In this document: positions 16,654-25,177 of the stretch, in pieces
Numbering within the stretch: position 1 is the stretch's first letter
Layout of the letters: each line of letters opens with the position of its first letter
Assembly (NCBI GenBank): GCA_004558485.1
Contig: SFCS01000002.1
Span: 25,864 to 89,863, forward strand
DNA: 64,000 bases
DNA from: Ruminococcus sp.
GTDB taxonomy: Bacteria; Bacillota; Clostridia; Oscillospirales; Acutalibacteraceae
Direction of reading: 5' to 3'
Position numbers and translations under genes: made by a program
The notes under the pieces: generated by a model
The model's input: only the letters and a program-made list of their open reading frames with translations
Told to the model about the DNA's origin: nothing
Database searches by the model: none

Positions 16654-16684
16654 CCACCGGTTCTGCTCGGAACAGAACCGGTGG
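16654..16684 (-). terminator. Intrinsic terminator of the ABC exporter operon
   Basis: Perfect 12-bp stem CCACCGGTTCTG/CAGAACCGGTGG. On the minus strand it is followed by TTTTCCCTGTTTCTTCTTTTTT. It lies about 60 bases after the permease stop. Confidence 0.75.
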
Positions 16685-16744
16685 CCTGAAAATTTTGTGT
16701 CTTCTGACTATGGACTGCCTCGCTGCGTTTGCAGCTCCCGTTTT

Positions 16745-19700
16745 TTACTCGTTGGATTTTAATGACTCCACCATGTCGATTTTTTTGAGGCGCGGGTGCA
16801 TCACGAGATTGACAAAAAAGGAGAAAAGCAGCGTGATCGCCGCGGAGAGCACAAAGCTCATGGCTTTGATATGCCTGCCGAACATCACCATGTCCACCTC
16901 TGCCGTCTTCACGACAAAGCGGCAAAGGAAGATGCCGAAAATGAGCCCGAAGAGCGTGCCGATAATGGACAGGACGGCGGTCTCGCGGTAGATATAGGCA
17001 TCCACCTCTCGGTCAAAGAACCCGAGCACCTTAATGGTGGCAATCTCGCGCTGCCGCTCGCCGATGTTGATGTTGGTGAGATTATACAGCACGATGAACG
17101 CCAAAAGCGCCGCCGAGACGATGAGCACGATCACGATATAGTCGATGCTGTGGAACACGCGGGAGAAGGTGTCGATGAGGTCGGCGCTGCTCGATGCGGA
17201 GGAAACGCCGTCACAGGCTAAAACATCCTGCATGAGCGCGCTGCGCACCGCCGCGTCGGCGACATCCGCCTTTGCCCACAGCGTGGTGTAGGCGGGCGTT
17301 TCGTCGAACAGCGTTTGGAACAGCGTCGGCGTGAGATAGACATAGCCGCTGATGTAGTTCTCGATCACGCCGCCGATTTTGATGTCGGCGGTTTTGCCAT
17401 CGTCGTTTTCCAGCGTGACGGTGTCGCCCTTTTGCACGCCGAGCGCCGTCGCCTGTTTCTCCGTCAGGAGGATGGTGTCGTCGGTGAGGGAGAGAGGTTC
17501 TCCCGTTTTTCTCTCCCGCAGACGGACAAAATCCGCAAGCTTTGCGCTGTCCGCGGGGACGTTCAGCGTCACCGTTTCGCTGTCGCCGCCCTTTGTGACC
17601 TTGCCGGTCACCTGTGCTGCGGCAAGGCGGTCGCTCGTGCGCTCCGTCATCAGCGCAAGAAGGGCGTCGCTGACGGTATCGTCCTTAAGCTTTAAGGTGA
17701 GGTCATACTGATAGAGGTCGGTGAACTGAATGCTGACGATGTCGGAAATGGCGTCCCGCAGTCCGAAGCCGGTGAGCAGGAGCGCGGTGCAGCCTGCGAT
17801 GCCGATAACGGTCATGAAGAACCGCTTTTTATACCGCAAAAGATTGCGTGCTGTCACCTTTCGGGTGAAGGAAAGGTGTTTCCAAATGAACGGAACATGC
17901 TCCAAAAAGACACGCTTGCCCGCCTTCGGGGCCTTCGGCTGCATCAGCCGCGCTGCCGTGGTGCGCAGCGTGCTGCCGCATGCCGCGGCGGTCGCCGCTA
18001 TGGTGCACACCAGCGCCGCACCGGCAGCAAGCAGCGCTATGGCGGTGTTGAAGGTGGTGACGAGCGGCGGCATGGTGTAGAGGATGCTGTAGGCGGTGAA
18101 AATGACGGTGGGGAGCACCTTGAACCCGATGAGCAGTCCCAAAATGCTGCCGCCCACGGTGGCAAGCCCTGCATACAAAAGATAGTTCGCGGCGATCACG
18201 CGGCGGGAATAGCCGAGGGCAAACAGCGTGCCGATCTGGGCGCGCTGCTCCTCGACCAGCCGCGTCATGGTGGTGAGCGCCACGAGCGCCGCCACCAGGA
18301 AGAAAAACACGGGGAACACCTTGGCGATAGCTTCCACCTTTTCCGTATTGCTGTGGAAGCTGACATAGCCGACATTGGTGTTGCGGTCGAGGACATACCA
18401 AACGCCGTCGGCAATCTCGTCGATCTGCTTTTTTGCGTCAGCGAGCTTTTTCTCCGCGTCGGCAAGTGCCGTGTCGGCTTCCTTTTTCGCAGCGGCATAG
18501 TCGGCTTTTGCCGCTTTCAGCTTTTCTGCCCCCTCTTTTTGTGCCTTTTCGCCCGCAATAAGAGCGGTTTCACCGGATGTCAGCGTTTCTTCCGTTTTGG
18601 AAAGTTCCTGTTCGGCAGCATCAAATTCCTTTTCGGCATTTTCTTTCTCGGCTTGCAGCGTCGCGTCCGCCGCGTCCAGCTCCGCTGCGGCAGCAGTAAG
18701 CGCGTCGGCGTTTTCCTGCCATACGGCGGATTGCTGCGCGTGGGCGGCTTTCAGCCGGGAGAGCGTCTGCTCCAGCGCGGCGACCTGCTCCGGTGTGCCG
18801 TTTTCCCGTGCCGCCGCAAGCTGCGCTTCCGTTTGCGCCACGGTGTCCGCCAGCTCGTCGAGCTGCTTTTTCGCGACGGCGAGGGCGTCGCTCGATTCCG
18901 TCAGCTGTGCGGCGTTGTCGGATAGCTTCTCTTCGTTTTCCGCAATGACGGCGGCGACCGCCTCCCGCTTGTCCGCAAGCGTTTTGCGTCCGTTTTCGAG
19001 CGCTTTTTTGCCGCTTTCCAGCTCTGCCCGCTTGTCCGCAAGCGTCTTTTCGGCATCAGCGAGCTTTTGCTCGTTTTCTCGGATGGCGGCGAGGGCGTTT
19101 TTCAGTTCCTTTTCCGCTTTGGCTTTTTCGGAAAGATAGGTCGCGTTTTCCTTGTCCCATGTCGCCTGTGCGTCGGCAACCAGCGATGCACGGCGGTCGG
19201 CTGCTCGCACCTCGCCCAGCGTCTTGAGGCGGTCGGTGACGGTGTCGGTGAGCGCTTTATAGTCATCGGAATAGGTGTCAAGTGTTCCCGCATCGGTAAG
19301 CGTCAGGAAAGCGTCTGTGTAGGTGTCGGCTTTCACCGTGTCGGTCGGCACATACACGGTGCGGGAGATCTTGCCGTCGCCGACCGTGGTGCTTTCGCTC
19401 TCGCCGGAGCAATAGTAGGCGGTGCGCACGATGCCCACCACCGTGAGCGCATCGACCTGCAGGCGATCGTTCGGCGTCACATCACCGCTGACGGCAAAGC
19501 GGTCGCCGATCTTGACGCTGCTTTTGTCATATTGCCCCTGCACGGCGACACATTCGCCCGCCGCCTGCGGCATCCGACCGGACAGGAGGACGGGGCGGTT
19601 GAGATAGGTGTCGCTTTCGGTGTCCTGCGGCAGCGTGTGCATCCGCAAAACGGCGGTCGCGCCGTCGGGCAGCGTGATGACCGCATCCACGGTCTGTGAG

Positions 19701-19960
19701 GGCATGACGGCGGCAACGCCGTCGGTGGCGGCGATGGCGGCAATGTCCTCCTCTGTCAGCCCGAGGGTAGAAACGACGCGCAGATCCATGAGACGGCTGT
19801 CGTTATAATAGGTGTTGGCGGTGAGCCGCATATCGGGGGTGGTGGCGAGAAGTCCCGCCAAAAATCCCACGCCGAGCGCTACGATGAAAAAGATGGAGAG
19901 AAAGCGGCTGAGCGAGCCCCGCACGGTGCGGAAAAACAGCTTGCGATAGGTATGTTTCAC
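16745..19960 (-). CDS. FtsX/MacB-type ABC transporter permease with long coiled coil
   Basis: 1071 residues. An N-terminal membrane helix (about 18-42) is followed by an extracytoplasmic domain and then a very long Ala/Glu/Lys-rich coiled coil (about 265-520, repeats such as EKTLADKRAELESGKKAL). Two FtsX-type permease blocks with helices follow (about 560-680 and 990-1060), separated by a second extracellular domain. Together with the adjacent ATPase it forms an ABC system of the peptide-export or envelope-stress type. The start is GTG, one base after the ATPase stop. Similar large permeases are common in Clostridia; the substrate is unknown. Confidence 0.9.
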   Translation of the reverse strand: MKHTYRKLFFRTVRGSLSRFLSIFFIVALGVGFLAGLLATTPDMRLTANTYYNDSRLMDLRVVSTLGLTEEDIAAIAATDGVAAVMPSQTVDAVITLPDGATAVLRMHTLPQDTESDTYLNRPVLLSGRMPQAAGECVAVQGQYDKSSVKIGDRFAVSGDVTPNDRLQVDALTVVGIVRTAYYCSGESESTTVGDGKISRTVYVPTDTVKADTYTDAFLTLTDAGTLDTYSDDYKALTDTVTDRLKTLGEVRAADRRASLVADAQATWDKENATYLSEKAKAEKELKNALAAIRENEQKLADAEKTLADKRAELESGKKALENGRKTLADKREAVAAVIAENEEKLSDNAAQLTESSDALAVAKKQLDELADTVAQTEAQLAAARENGTPEQVAALEQTLSRLKAAHAQQSAVWQENADALTAAAAELDAADATLQAEKENAEKEFDAAEQELSKTEETLTSGETALIAGEKAQKEGAEKLKAAKADYAAAKKEADTALADAEKKLADAKKQIDEIADGVWYVLDRNTNVGYVSFHSNTEKVEAIAKVFPVFFFLVAALVALTTMTRLVEEQRAQIGTLFALGYSRRVIAANYLLYAGLATVGGSILGLLIGFKVLPTVIFTAYSILYTMPPLVTTFNTAIALLAAGAALVCTIAATAAACGSTLRTTAARLMQPKAPKAGKRVFLEHVPFIWKHLSFTRKVTARNLLRYKKRFFMTVIGIAGCTALLLTGFGLRDAISDIVSIQFTDLYQYDLTLKLKDDTVSDALLALMTERTSDRLAAAQVTGKVTKGGDSETVTLNVPADSAKLADFVRLRERKTGEPLSLTDDTILLTEKQATALGVQKGDTVTLENDDGKTADIKIGGVIENYISGYVYLTPTLFQTLFDETPAYTTLWAKADVADAAVRSALMQDVLACDGVSSASSSADLIDTFSRVFHSIDYIVIVLIVSAALLAFIVLYNLTNINIGERQREIATIKVLGFFDREVDAYIYRETAVLSIIGTLFGLIFGIFLCRFVVKTAEVDMVMFGRHIKAMSFVLSAAITLLFSFFVNLVMHPRLKKIDMVESLKSNE

Positions 19961-19961
19961 C

Positions 19962-20663
19962 TTACCACTCGATCCTTTCTACCGGCAGCGGCTGCGGATT
20001 TTCGATGATCTCCTCCACCTTGCCGCTGCGCAGGCGCACGACGCGATCCGCCATGGCGGTCAGCGCCCCGTTGTGGGTGATGACAATGACGGTCTGTCCC
20101 GTTTTGCGGCAGGTGTTTTGCAGCAGCTGCAAAATGGTCTTTCCTGTTTTATAGTCGAGCGCGCCCGTCGGCTCGTCGCAAAGCAGAATTTTCGGGTTTT
20201 TCGCCAGCGCTCTGGCAATGGATACGCGCTGCTGCTCACCGCCCGAAAGCTGGGCGGGGAAGTTCTGCAGACGGTCGCCCAGACCGACCTCGCGCAAAAC
20301 CGTCGCGGCGTCGAGCGGATGGGCGCAGATTTCCGCCGCCAGCTCGACATTTTCGAGTGCGGTCAGATTTTGCACCAGATTATAAAACTGAAACACAAAG
20401 CCGACGTCATGGCGGCGATAGGCGGTGAGCTGACGGTCGCTGTAGGCGGCAATGTCCTTGCCGTCAACAAAGATGTGGCCGCTGTCACAGTTGTCCATGC
20501 CGCCGAGAATGTTGAGAACGGTGGTCTTGCCGGCGCCGCTGTGACCGACGACCACGACAAACTCTCCCTTTTCCGCCGTGAAAGAGATGTGATCGGCGGC
20601 AACGACGCGCTGTGCACCGGTCGCATAATATTTGCAGACATCCTGCACCGAAATAAAAGCCAT
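19962..20663 (-). CDS. ABC transporter ATP-binding protein (MacB/LolD type)
   Basis: 233 residues. Walker A is GHSGAGKTT (about residues 40-48), the Q-loop is in FVFQFYNLV, the signature is [15 protein letters not shown], and Walker B is [12 protein letters not shown], followed by the H-loop VIVITHN. The D-loop TGALD is typical of MacB/LolD-like ATPases that drive FtsX-type permeases. I use the ATG at 20663 because AAGGAG lies 8 nt upstream; an earlier in-frame ATG contains that site. It is the first gene of a two-gene operon with the permease. Confidence 0.95.
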   Translation of the reverse strand: MAFISVQDVCKYYATGAQRVVAADHISFTAEKGEFVVVVGHSGAGKTTVLNILGGMDNCDSGHIFVDGKDIAAYSDRQLTAYRRHDVGFVFQFYNLVQNLTALENVELAAEICAHPLDAATVLREVGLGDRLQNFPAQLSGGEQQRVSIARALAKNPKILLCDEPTGALDYKTGKTILQLLQNTCRKTGQTVIVITHNGALTAMADRVVRLRSGKVEEIIENPQPLPVERIEW

Positions 20664-20695
20664 ACAGGCACTCCTTTTCACTGTAATCTGTTCTT

Positions 20696-20724
20696 ATTTT
20701 ACTACAGACGCGTGCATTTTTCAA
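20696..20724 (-). promoter_or_regulatory. Promoter of the ABC exporter operon
   Basis: TTGAAA (20719-20724) and TAAAAT (20696-20701), 17-bp spacer, divergent from the GH3 promoter. Confidence 0.78.
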
Positions 20725-20749
20725 GGGTGCAAAGCCGCGGTGCGTAAAA

Positions 20750-20768
20750 TTTGCTATGTGTTAGCAAA
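20750..20768. promoter_or_regulatory. Operator-like inverted repeat
   Basis: TTTGCTA-TGTGT-TAGCAAA, a perfect 7-bp inverted repeat between the divergent ABC exporter and GH3 promoters. Its regulator is not identified. Confidence 0.5.
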
Positions 20769-20792
20769 ATCTGCACTTTCTTAGCGTTTCGG

Positions 20793-20821
20793 TTGCTTTG
20801 CCGCCGACAATGTGCTACGCT
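20793..20821 (+). promoter_or_regulatory. Promoter of the GH3 gene
   Basis: TTGCTT (20793-20798) and TACGCT (20816-20821), 17-bp spacer. The boxes are weaker than most promoters in this window, which suits an activated or derepressed gene. Confidence 0.6.
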
Positions 20822-20850
20822 GAAGGCAGCTTCATAAGGAGGACGACAAC

Positions 20851-23800
20851 ATGGATCTTCATGAAGAAAAACGAAAGACATGGCGTGCCCTTTCGCAGAC
20901 GATCGCGGAGGAGGGCTTTGTGCTGCTGCGCAACGAAAACGGCGTTTTGCCGCTCGGCGGGGAATGTGTCGCCGTGTTCGGTCAGGCGCAGTGCGCCGCC
21001 CGTCCGGCGACGCATCCGGATCTGACCTTCGCGGAGGGACTGATGGCGGGCGGTATCAGGGTGGAGGAAACGCTGCTTAAAAAATATCGCGCTTTTGCCG
21101 AGAAAAAGGCGCAAAAGCGTCGCTATACGGCGTCGTTTTTCACCGGAATGGACAACGAAATGCCCATCACCCGCGAGGAGATCGCCGCGAGTCGGGCGGC
21201 GGGCGCAAAAAAGGCGATTGTGATCCTCAAACGCATTTCGGCGGAAAATACGGATATGCAGGTGACGGAGGGGGATTATCTGCTCTCTGCCGCGGAAAAA
21301 CAGATGCTCACCGATGTTGCGGCGGTGTTTGAGCATGTCATTTTGGTGCTGGAGATCGGCTGTGTGATGGATCTCAGCTTTTTGGACGAGATCCGCGTGG
21401 AGGGCATATTGTACACCAACGATTTCGGCGACGGCGGCGCCGCCGCTGCGACGCGCGTGCTGAAGGGCGAAGTCAACCCGTCCGGCAAGCTGCCGATGAC
21501 CATGGCGCGCAGCTATGCAGAATACCCCACCTGCGGTCACTTCGGTCAGCACGGCGGCGGTCTTGTGCAGGATTACACGGAGGATATTTTCGTCGGCTAC
21601 CGCTATTTTGACACCTTCGGCGGCAATGTGGCGTTTCCGTTCGGCTTCGGTCTTTCCTACACGACCTTTGCCGTCTCGGATGTGCATTTTGAGGACGGCC
21701 AGGTGCTGCGGGTGACGGCAACGGTGACAAACACCGGTGCGCGCGCGGGCAGGGAGGTGCTGCAGCTATACTGTGCCGCGCCCGCCCTGCGTGACGGCGC
21801 AAAGCTCGGCAAGCCGCAAAAGGAGCTGCGCGGGTTTGAGAAAACGCGGCTGCTGCAGCCCGGCGAAAAACAAACACTTTCGATCGCTGTTCCCGTTTCG
21901 GAGCTTGCGTCCTATGACGACACGGGCGTTTTGGGTGAAAAGTCGGTGTGGGTGCTCGAAAAGGGAAACTATACGCTGCTGCTCGGCACGGACAGCCGTC
22001 ATGTGCATGAGGCGGGCGTTCACTTTGAGCCGCAGACCCGCGTGGTGCGGCACAGCATGCCGCTCACAACGACACTTGAAAAGCGCCTGACGGCGGACGG
22101 CAGCTATGAGCCGCTGGCAAGTCAGACCGACGACGGAGCGCATTGCATTGCTGTTTCGTCCATCGAGCGCACGGTCATCACCGCCGGTGCAAAGCTGCAT
22201 TTTTCGGCGATGAAAAATGGCGAGCAGGTGCAGCGGCAGCTGCTGCCCGGCACAGGCGGCGGCTACCGTCTGACGGCGGTGGACGGCGACGGCACACCGC
22301 TTGAAAGCATGATCGCGCTGGCGATCGACGGCATTTCCATGCCGCTGCACAGCGATGCGGCAGGCGTTGCGGAGATCACGCTGCCGGTGCGCCGCTGTCA
22401 GATGACGGTCACGGCGCTGTGCGATCATCCGGCGCTTGCGGCGCTGGCGTTTGAAAAGACCGACACGACCGTGCCGGTTTTGCCGGAGAAAAAGACGGTC
22501 ATCAAGGGACAGAACTACTATGAGGGCAGTTTTTATGTCGAAGTGGAGAGCTTCGAGGACGACGGCAACGGCGTTCCGGGCAGCTGCGTGACGCACTTTT
22601 TCATGAGCGGCATGTCGGTCGTCTACCGCGTCAACATTGCCGAGGCGGGCAACTATGCGGTCAAATTCCGCTATCGCTATGACGGTGTGGAAACGGTGAT
22701 GAACAGCGTGCTCACGCTTGCTGTTTCCAACATCGTGCAGCCGCTGCGCGGAATGGCGCTTGAAAATACCTGCAAAGACGGCAAAAAGCGGTTTATCTAT
22801 TCCAATGCGGCGGTCATCGAGCTGCCGCAGGGCGTTGCCTATCTGAAGCTGCTCGCCGAGGCTGTGCCGTTCCCCGACATCTGCGAGATTGTTTTGGATA
22901 AAACGAACGATGCCGTCGATACGACGACGCAGCAGGAGGATGTCAAGGTCAAGGAGAGCAAGGGCGGCGGACTGCAATATCTGAAGCCGGACGACGGCAT
23001 CCGCGAGGGCATCACGCTGGCGGATGTTGCCAAGGACGGCACCGGGATGCAGGCGTTCCTCGCGCAGCTTTCCAACCGTGAGCTGGCGACGCTTGTTTCC
23101 GGTACATCGCTCAACCGCACGCCCTACGGCGATGTCGGCTGCAACCATCCGCTCTATCTGCGCGGCGTTCCCGCAGCACAGACGGCAGACGGACCGCGCG
23201 GTCTGCGGCAGCGGGGCATGGCGACCACGCTGTATCCGCCGACGCTGATCCTGACGGCATCATTTGACAAGGATCTCTACACCACCTACGGTACAGCGAT
23301 GGGCGAGGAGTGTCTTTTCTGCGGCGTGGATCTGTGGCTGGCGCCCGCTATCAATATTTTCCGTGACCCCTGCGGCGGCAGAAACTTTGCCTATTCCTCG
23401 GAGGATCCGTATCTCTGCGGCGTTTATGCTGCGGCGGTCATCCGCGCGGCACAGGCGTGCGGCATCGGCGCGGTGCTCAAGCACTATTGTGCCAACAACA
23501 CGGAGTTTGAACGCCTGAAATCCAACAGCCGCGTTTCCGAGCGGGCGCTGCGGGAGCTGTATATCCGCGCGTTCGAAACGGTGGTGCGCGACGCCGACCC
23601 TGTGGCGATCATGAGCTCCTATAACCATGTCAACGACATCAAGGCGTGCGAAAACCGCGAGCTTATCACGGATATTCCGCGCAGCGAGTGGCATTGGGAC
23701 GGCGTGTTCATGACCGACTGGTGGAACGACTCCGACCATGTTGCCGAGCTGAAGGCAGGTCACGACCTGAAGATGGCAACGGGCGACATCGACGGCGTCA

Positions 23801-23913
23801 CGGCGGCACTGGACAAGGGCGATCTCTCCCGCGAAGAGGTCTATCCGTGCGCGGCGCGCGTCATGCGCATGCTGCTGCGGCTGAAAACGGCACAGGAGTT
23901 TTTGAGAAAGTAA
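20851..23913 (+). CDS. Domain-permuted family 3 glycoside hydrolase
   Basis: 1020 residues with GH3 parts in reverse order. Residues about 1-290 are the (alpha/beta)6 C-terminal domain, beginning EEGFVLLRNENGVLPLGG. Residues 290-390 are the fibronectin-III-like domain (GREVLQLYCAAP...KELRGFEK). Residues about 545-700 look like a beta-sandwich carbohydrate-binding insert (YYEGSFYVEVESFEDD). Residues about 735-1015 are the catalytic TIM barrel with the nucleophile Asp in VFMTDWWND. This order is known for a minority of ruminal GH3 enzymes. There is no signal peptide, so it is probably cytoplasmic and acts on imported beta-oligosaccharides. Confidence 0.93.
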   Translation: MDLHEEKRKTWRALSQTIAEEGFVLLRNENGVLPLGGECVAVFGQAQCAARPATHPDLTFAEGLMAGGIRVEETLLKKYRAFAEKKAQKRRYTASFFTGMDNEMPITREEIAASRAAGAKKAIVILKRISAENTDMQVTEGDYLLSAAEKQMLTDVAAVFEHVILVLEIGCVMDLSFLDEIRVEGILYTNDFGDGGAAAATRVLKGEVNPSGKLPMTMARSYAEYPTCGHFGQHGGGLVQDYTEDIFVGYRYFDTFGGNVAFPFGFGLSYTTFAVSDVHFEDGQVLRVTATVTNTGARAGREVLQLYCAAPALRDGAKLGKPQKELRGFEKTRLLQPGEKQTLSIAVPVSELASYDDTGVLGEKSVWVLEKGNYTLLLGTDSRHVHEAGVHFEPQTRVVRHSMPLTTTLEKRLTADGSYEPLASQTDDGAHCIAVSSIERTVITAGAKLHFSAMKNGEQVQRQLLPGTGGGYRLTAVDGDGTPLESMIALAIDGISMPLHSDAAGVAEITLPVRRCQMTVTALCDHPALAALAFEKTDTTVPVLPEKKTVIKGQNYYEGSFYVEVESFEDDGNGVPGSCVTHFFMSGMSVVYRVNIAEAGNYAVKFRYRYDGVETVMNSVLTLAVSNIVQPLRGMALENTCKDGKKRFIYSNAAVIELPQGVAYLKLLAEAVPFPDICEIVLDKTNDAVDTTTQQEDVKVKESKGGGLQYLKPDDGIREGITLADVAKDGTGMQAFLAQLSNRELATLVSGTSLNRTPYGDVGCNHPLYLRGVPAAQTADGPRGLRQRGMATTLYPPTLILTASFDKDLYTTYGTAMGEECLFCGVDLWLAPAINIFRDPCGGRNFAYSSEDPYLCGVYAAAVIRAAQACGIGAVLKHYCANNTEFERLKSNSRVSERALRELYIRAFETVVRDADPVAIMSSYNHVNDIKACENRELITDIPRSEWHWDGVFMTDWWNDSDHVAELKAGHDLKMATGDIDGVTAALDKGDLSREEVYPCAARVMRMLLRLKTAQEFLRK

Positions 23914-23921
23914 GACCTTGC

Positions 23922-23958
23922 GGCGGGCGTCCATCCGACGCCCGCCAAACAAATTTTT
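23922..23958 (+). terminator. Intrinsic terminator after GH3
   Basis: Stem GGCGGGCGTC/GACGCCCGCC (23922-23946) followed by AAACAAATTTTT. Confidence 0.78.
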
Positions 23959-24072
23959 GCACAAATTGCGGCACAAACCTTGACAAACGGCGAAAAATCC
24001 TGTAAGATGCATAGATGTAACTGCCGGCGTAGGCAGGGCGGCACCCCGCCCATTTCATTTGCCGGTTTAACT

Positions 24073-24132
24073 CATTCGCTGGTTTAGCGCGAGAACCTGT
24101 CGGTTCTCGGTTGGTAGAGTAAACTCTACCAC
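24073..24132 (+). repeat. Partial tRNA-Thr-like copy
   Basis: CATTCGCTGGTTTAGC at 24073-24088 is repeated exactly at 24153-24168, where it includes the 5' end of the real tRNA-Thr. After the first copy a 20-base hairpin (GAGAACC...GGTTCTC) interrupts, then GTTGGTAGAGT resumes the D-arm sequence, and the anticodon half is missing. Confidence 0.6.
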
Positions 24133-24157
24133 CTTCGCTAACCCGCTCATTCCATTC

Positions 24158-24233
24158 GCTGGTTTAGCTCAGTTGGTAGAGCAGCTGATTTGTAATCAGC
24201 AGGTCGGGGGTTCAAGTCCGTCAACCAGCTCCA
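24158..24233 (+). tRNA. tRNA-Thr (anticodon TGT)
   Basis: Acceptor GCTGGTT pairs with AACCAGC, the anticodon loop is TTTGTAA (TGT), the T-arm is GGGTTCAAGTCC-like, and CCA is encoded. The length is 76 nt. Confidence 0.95.
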
Positions 24234-24234
24234 G

Positions 24235-24267
24235 AAAATCCTGAATGCGTAAGCGTTCGGGATTTTT
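24235..24267 (+). terminator. Terminator of tRNA-Thr
   Basis: AAAATCCTGAATGC-GTAA-GCGTTCGGGATTTTT, a stem with G-U pairs followed by T residues, directly after the tRNA. Confidence 0.82.
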
Positions 24268-24377
24268 ACTTATTACCTCTTACTTCTTCACTCTTACCTA
24301 AATTGCATTCAGGATTTTTTGGGAAGTAAGAAGTAATAGGTAAGAAGTAATAAGTTCGGTGTGGCTTCGCCACGAAT
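24268..24377. repeat. AT-rich quasi-palindrome of TTACTTCTT words
   Basis: CTTATTACCTCTTACTTCTT on the left is mirrored by GGGAAGTAAGAAGTAATAGG and its continuation on the right. A GTGGC-TTC-GCCAC hairpin follows. The words resemble the GTAAGAGTGAAG...GGTAAGAAGG stretch near 4017-4040. The element separates tRNA-Thr from an AT-rich gene. Confidence 0.5.
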
Positions 24378-24397
24378 TATAAAAACAATGCTCCGCG

Positions 24398-24426
24398 TTG
24401 ATTTACTGCAGCTTTTATGCTATAAT
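24398..24426 (+). promoter_or_regulatory. Promoter of the AT-rich gene
   Basis: TTGATT (24398-24403) and TATAAT (24421-24426), 17-bp spacer. Confidence 0.8.
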
Positions 24427-24449
24427 ACACCCAAGGCGGTGACGATATT

Positions 24450-24836
24450 ATGAAAATTTTTAAAAGAATATTGATTGCATTTATTGTTATTATATTGGTT
24501 TCTATTATTTCTTTTGTTGCGATTTTTATATATGAAGACCAATTTAAGAAAAGAGAAATATATCAAGAAAGTAGTCCTGACGGTAATTACACTATTGTGT
24601 TATATCAAGTGGGAAGTCCACAATGGTCTTTTGGTTCAGTGAAAGCTAAGTTAGTTTTAGAAGATGCTAATGGTAAAAAGATAGACGAAGAAGATTTTGG
24701 TTTAGCAAATGATGGCGCAGGTGTTTTTGAGGGTAATGTAAAGGAAATTACTTGGATGGAAAACCAAGTCAAAATTATAATGGGTGAATCTGATACAGCA
24801 AAGCAATTTACTTATATTTTAAGCTATACCGAATAA
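24450..24836 (+). CDS. Membrane-anchored DUF5412-like protein
   Basis: 128 residues. A single N-terminal membrane helix (about 5-30) with a basic start is followed by an extracytoplasmic domain beginning SSPDGNYTIVLYQVG and ending in a beta-rich NQVKIIMGESD...TYILSY. This layout and the SPDGxYTIxLY motif resemble DUF5412-type proteins; the function is unknown. The coding sequence is far more AT-rich than its surroundings, and it lies next to a tRNA gene and repeats, which suggests recent acquisition. The start follows a weak AAGGCGGTGACG site. Confidence 0.7.
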   Translation: MKIFKRILIAFIVIILVSIISFVAIFIYEDQFKKREIYQESSPDGNYTIVLYQVGSPQWSFGSVKAKLVLEDANGKKIDEEDFGLANDGAGVFEGNVKEITWMENQVKIIMGESDTAKQFTYILSYTE

Positions 24837-24888
24837 ATATAAAGAAAATCTTCGGTTTTTGACCAGTTCTTTTTCGGGCACGAATGAC

Positions 24889-24920
24889 AAAAAACACGCT
24901 CTTTTCGAGCGTGTTTTTTT
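24889..24920. terminator. Bidirectional intrinsic terminator
   Basis: AAAAAACACGCTC and GAGCGTGTTTTTTT around a TTTTC loop, after the AT-rich gene. Confidence 0.92.
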
Positions 24921-25054
24921 GCTCTTTTTCGGAAGAGCTTTATTAAATTCCAAATATTTTTTGAAACTTATCCATTTTATTTTTATCCGGAACAATGTAA
25001 TCGGGCAGAACCCTGTTAAGAGCGGTATATTTGTTATTTCCCATGTTATGATAC

Positions 25055-25150
25055 GATGCCTGCACCGTGGATGTCTGTCACCCCAACGATCTGGGCATGT
25101 ACCGCATGGCACAGGGGATGCTCCCGCTGTTGAAAAAGCTTTTGTATTAA
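25055..25150 (+). pseudogene. 3' remnant of an SGNH/GDSL hydrolase
   Basis: The frame reads TVDVCHPNDLGMYRMAQG, then a Leu/Lys-rich end and a stop. HPNDxG is the C-terminal catalytic block (Asp-x-x-His type) of SGNH esterases. Everything upstream of this block is lost, and the preceding 130 bp are AT-rich and non-coding. It lies directly before the isomerase gene, so the hydrolase was probably once its operon partner. Confidence 0.6.
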
Positions 25151-25177
25151 AAACGATTTGCATTTGGAGGTGCAAGG

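Noticed and set aside
16560-16991. Plus-strand ORF with a good Shine-Dalgarno site (from ATG 16572)
   Set aside because: It runs through the terminator of the ABC exporter and then antisense into the conserved end of the permease; the residue composition is not protein-like after the first 15 codons.
18597-19139. Long Ser/Ala-rich plus-strand ORF
   Set aside because: It is the mirror of the Ala/Glu/Lys coiled coil of the permease on the other strand, a common GC-rich artefact.
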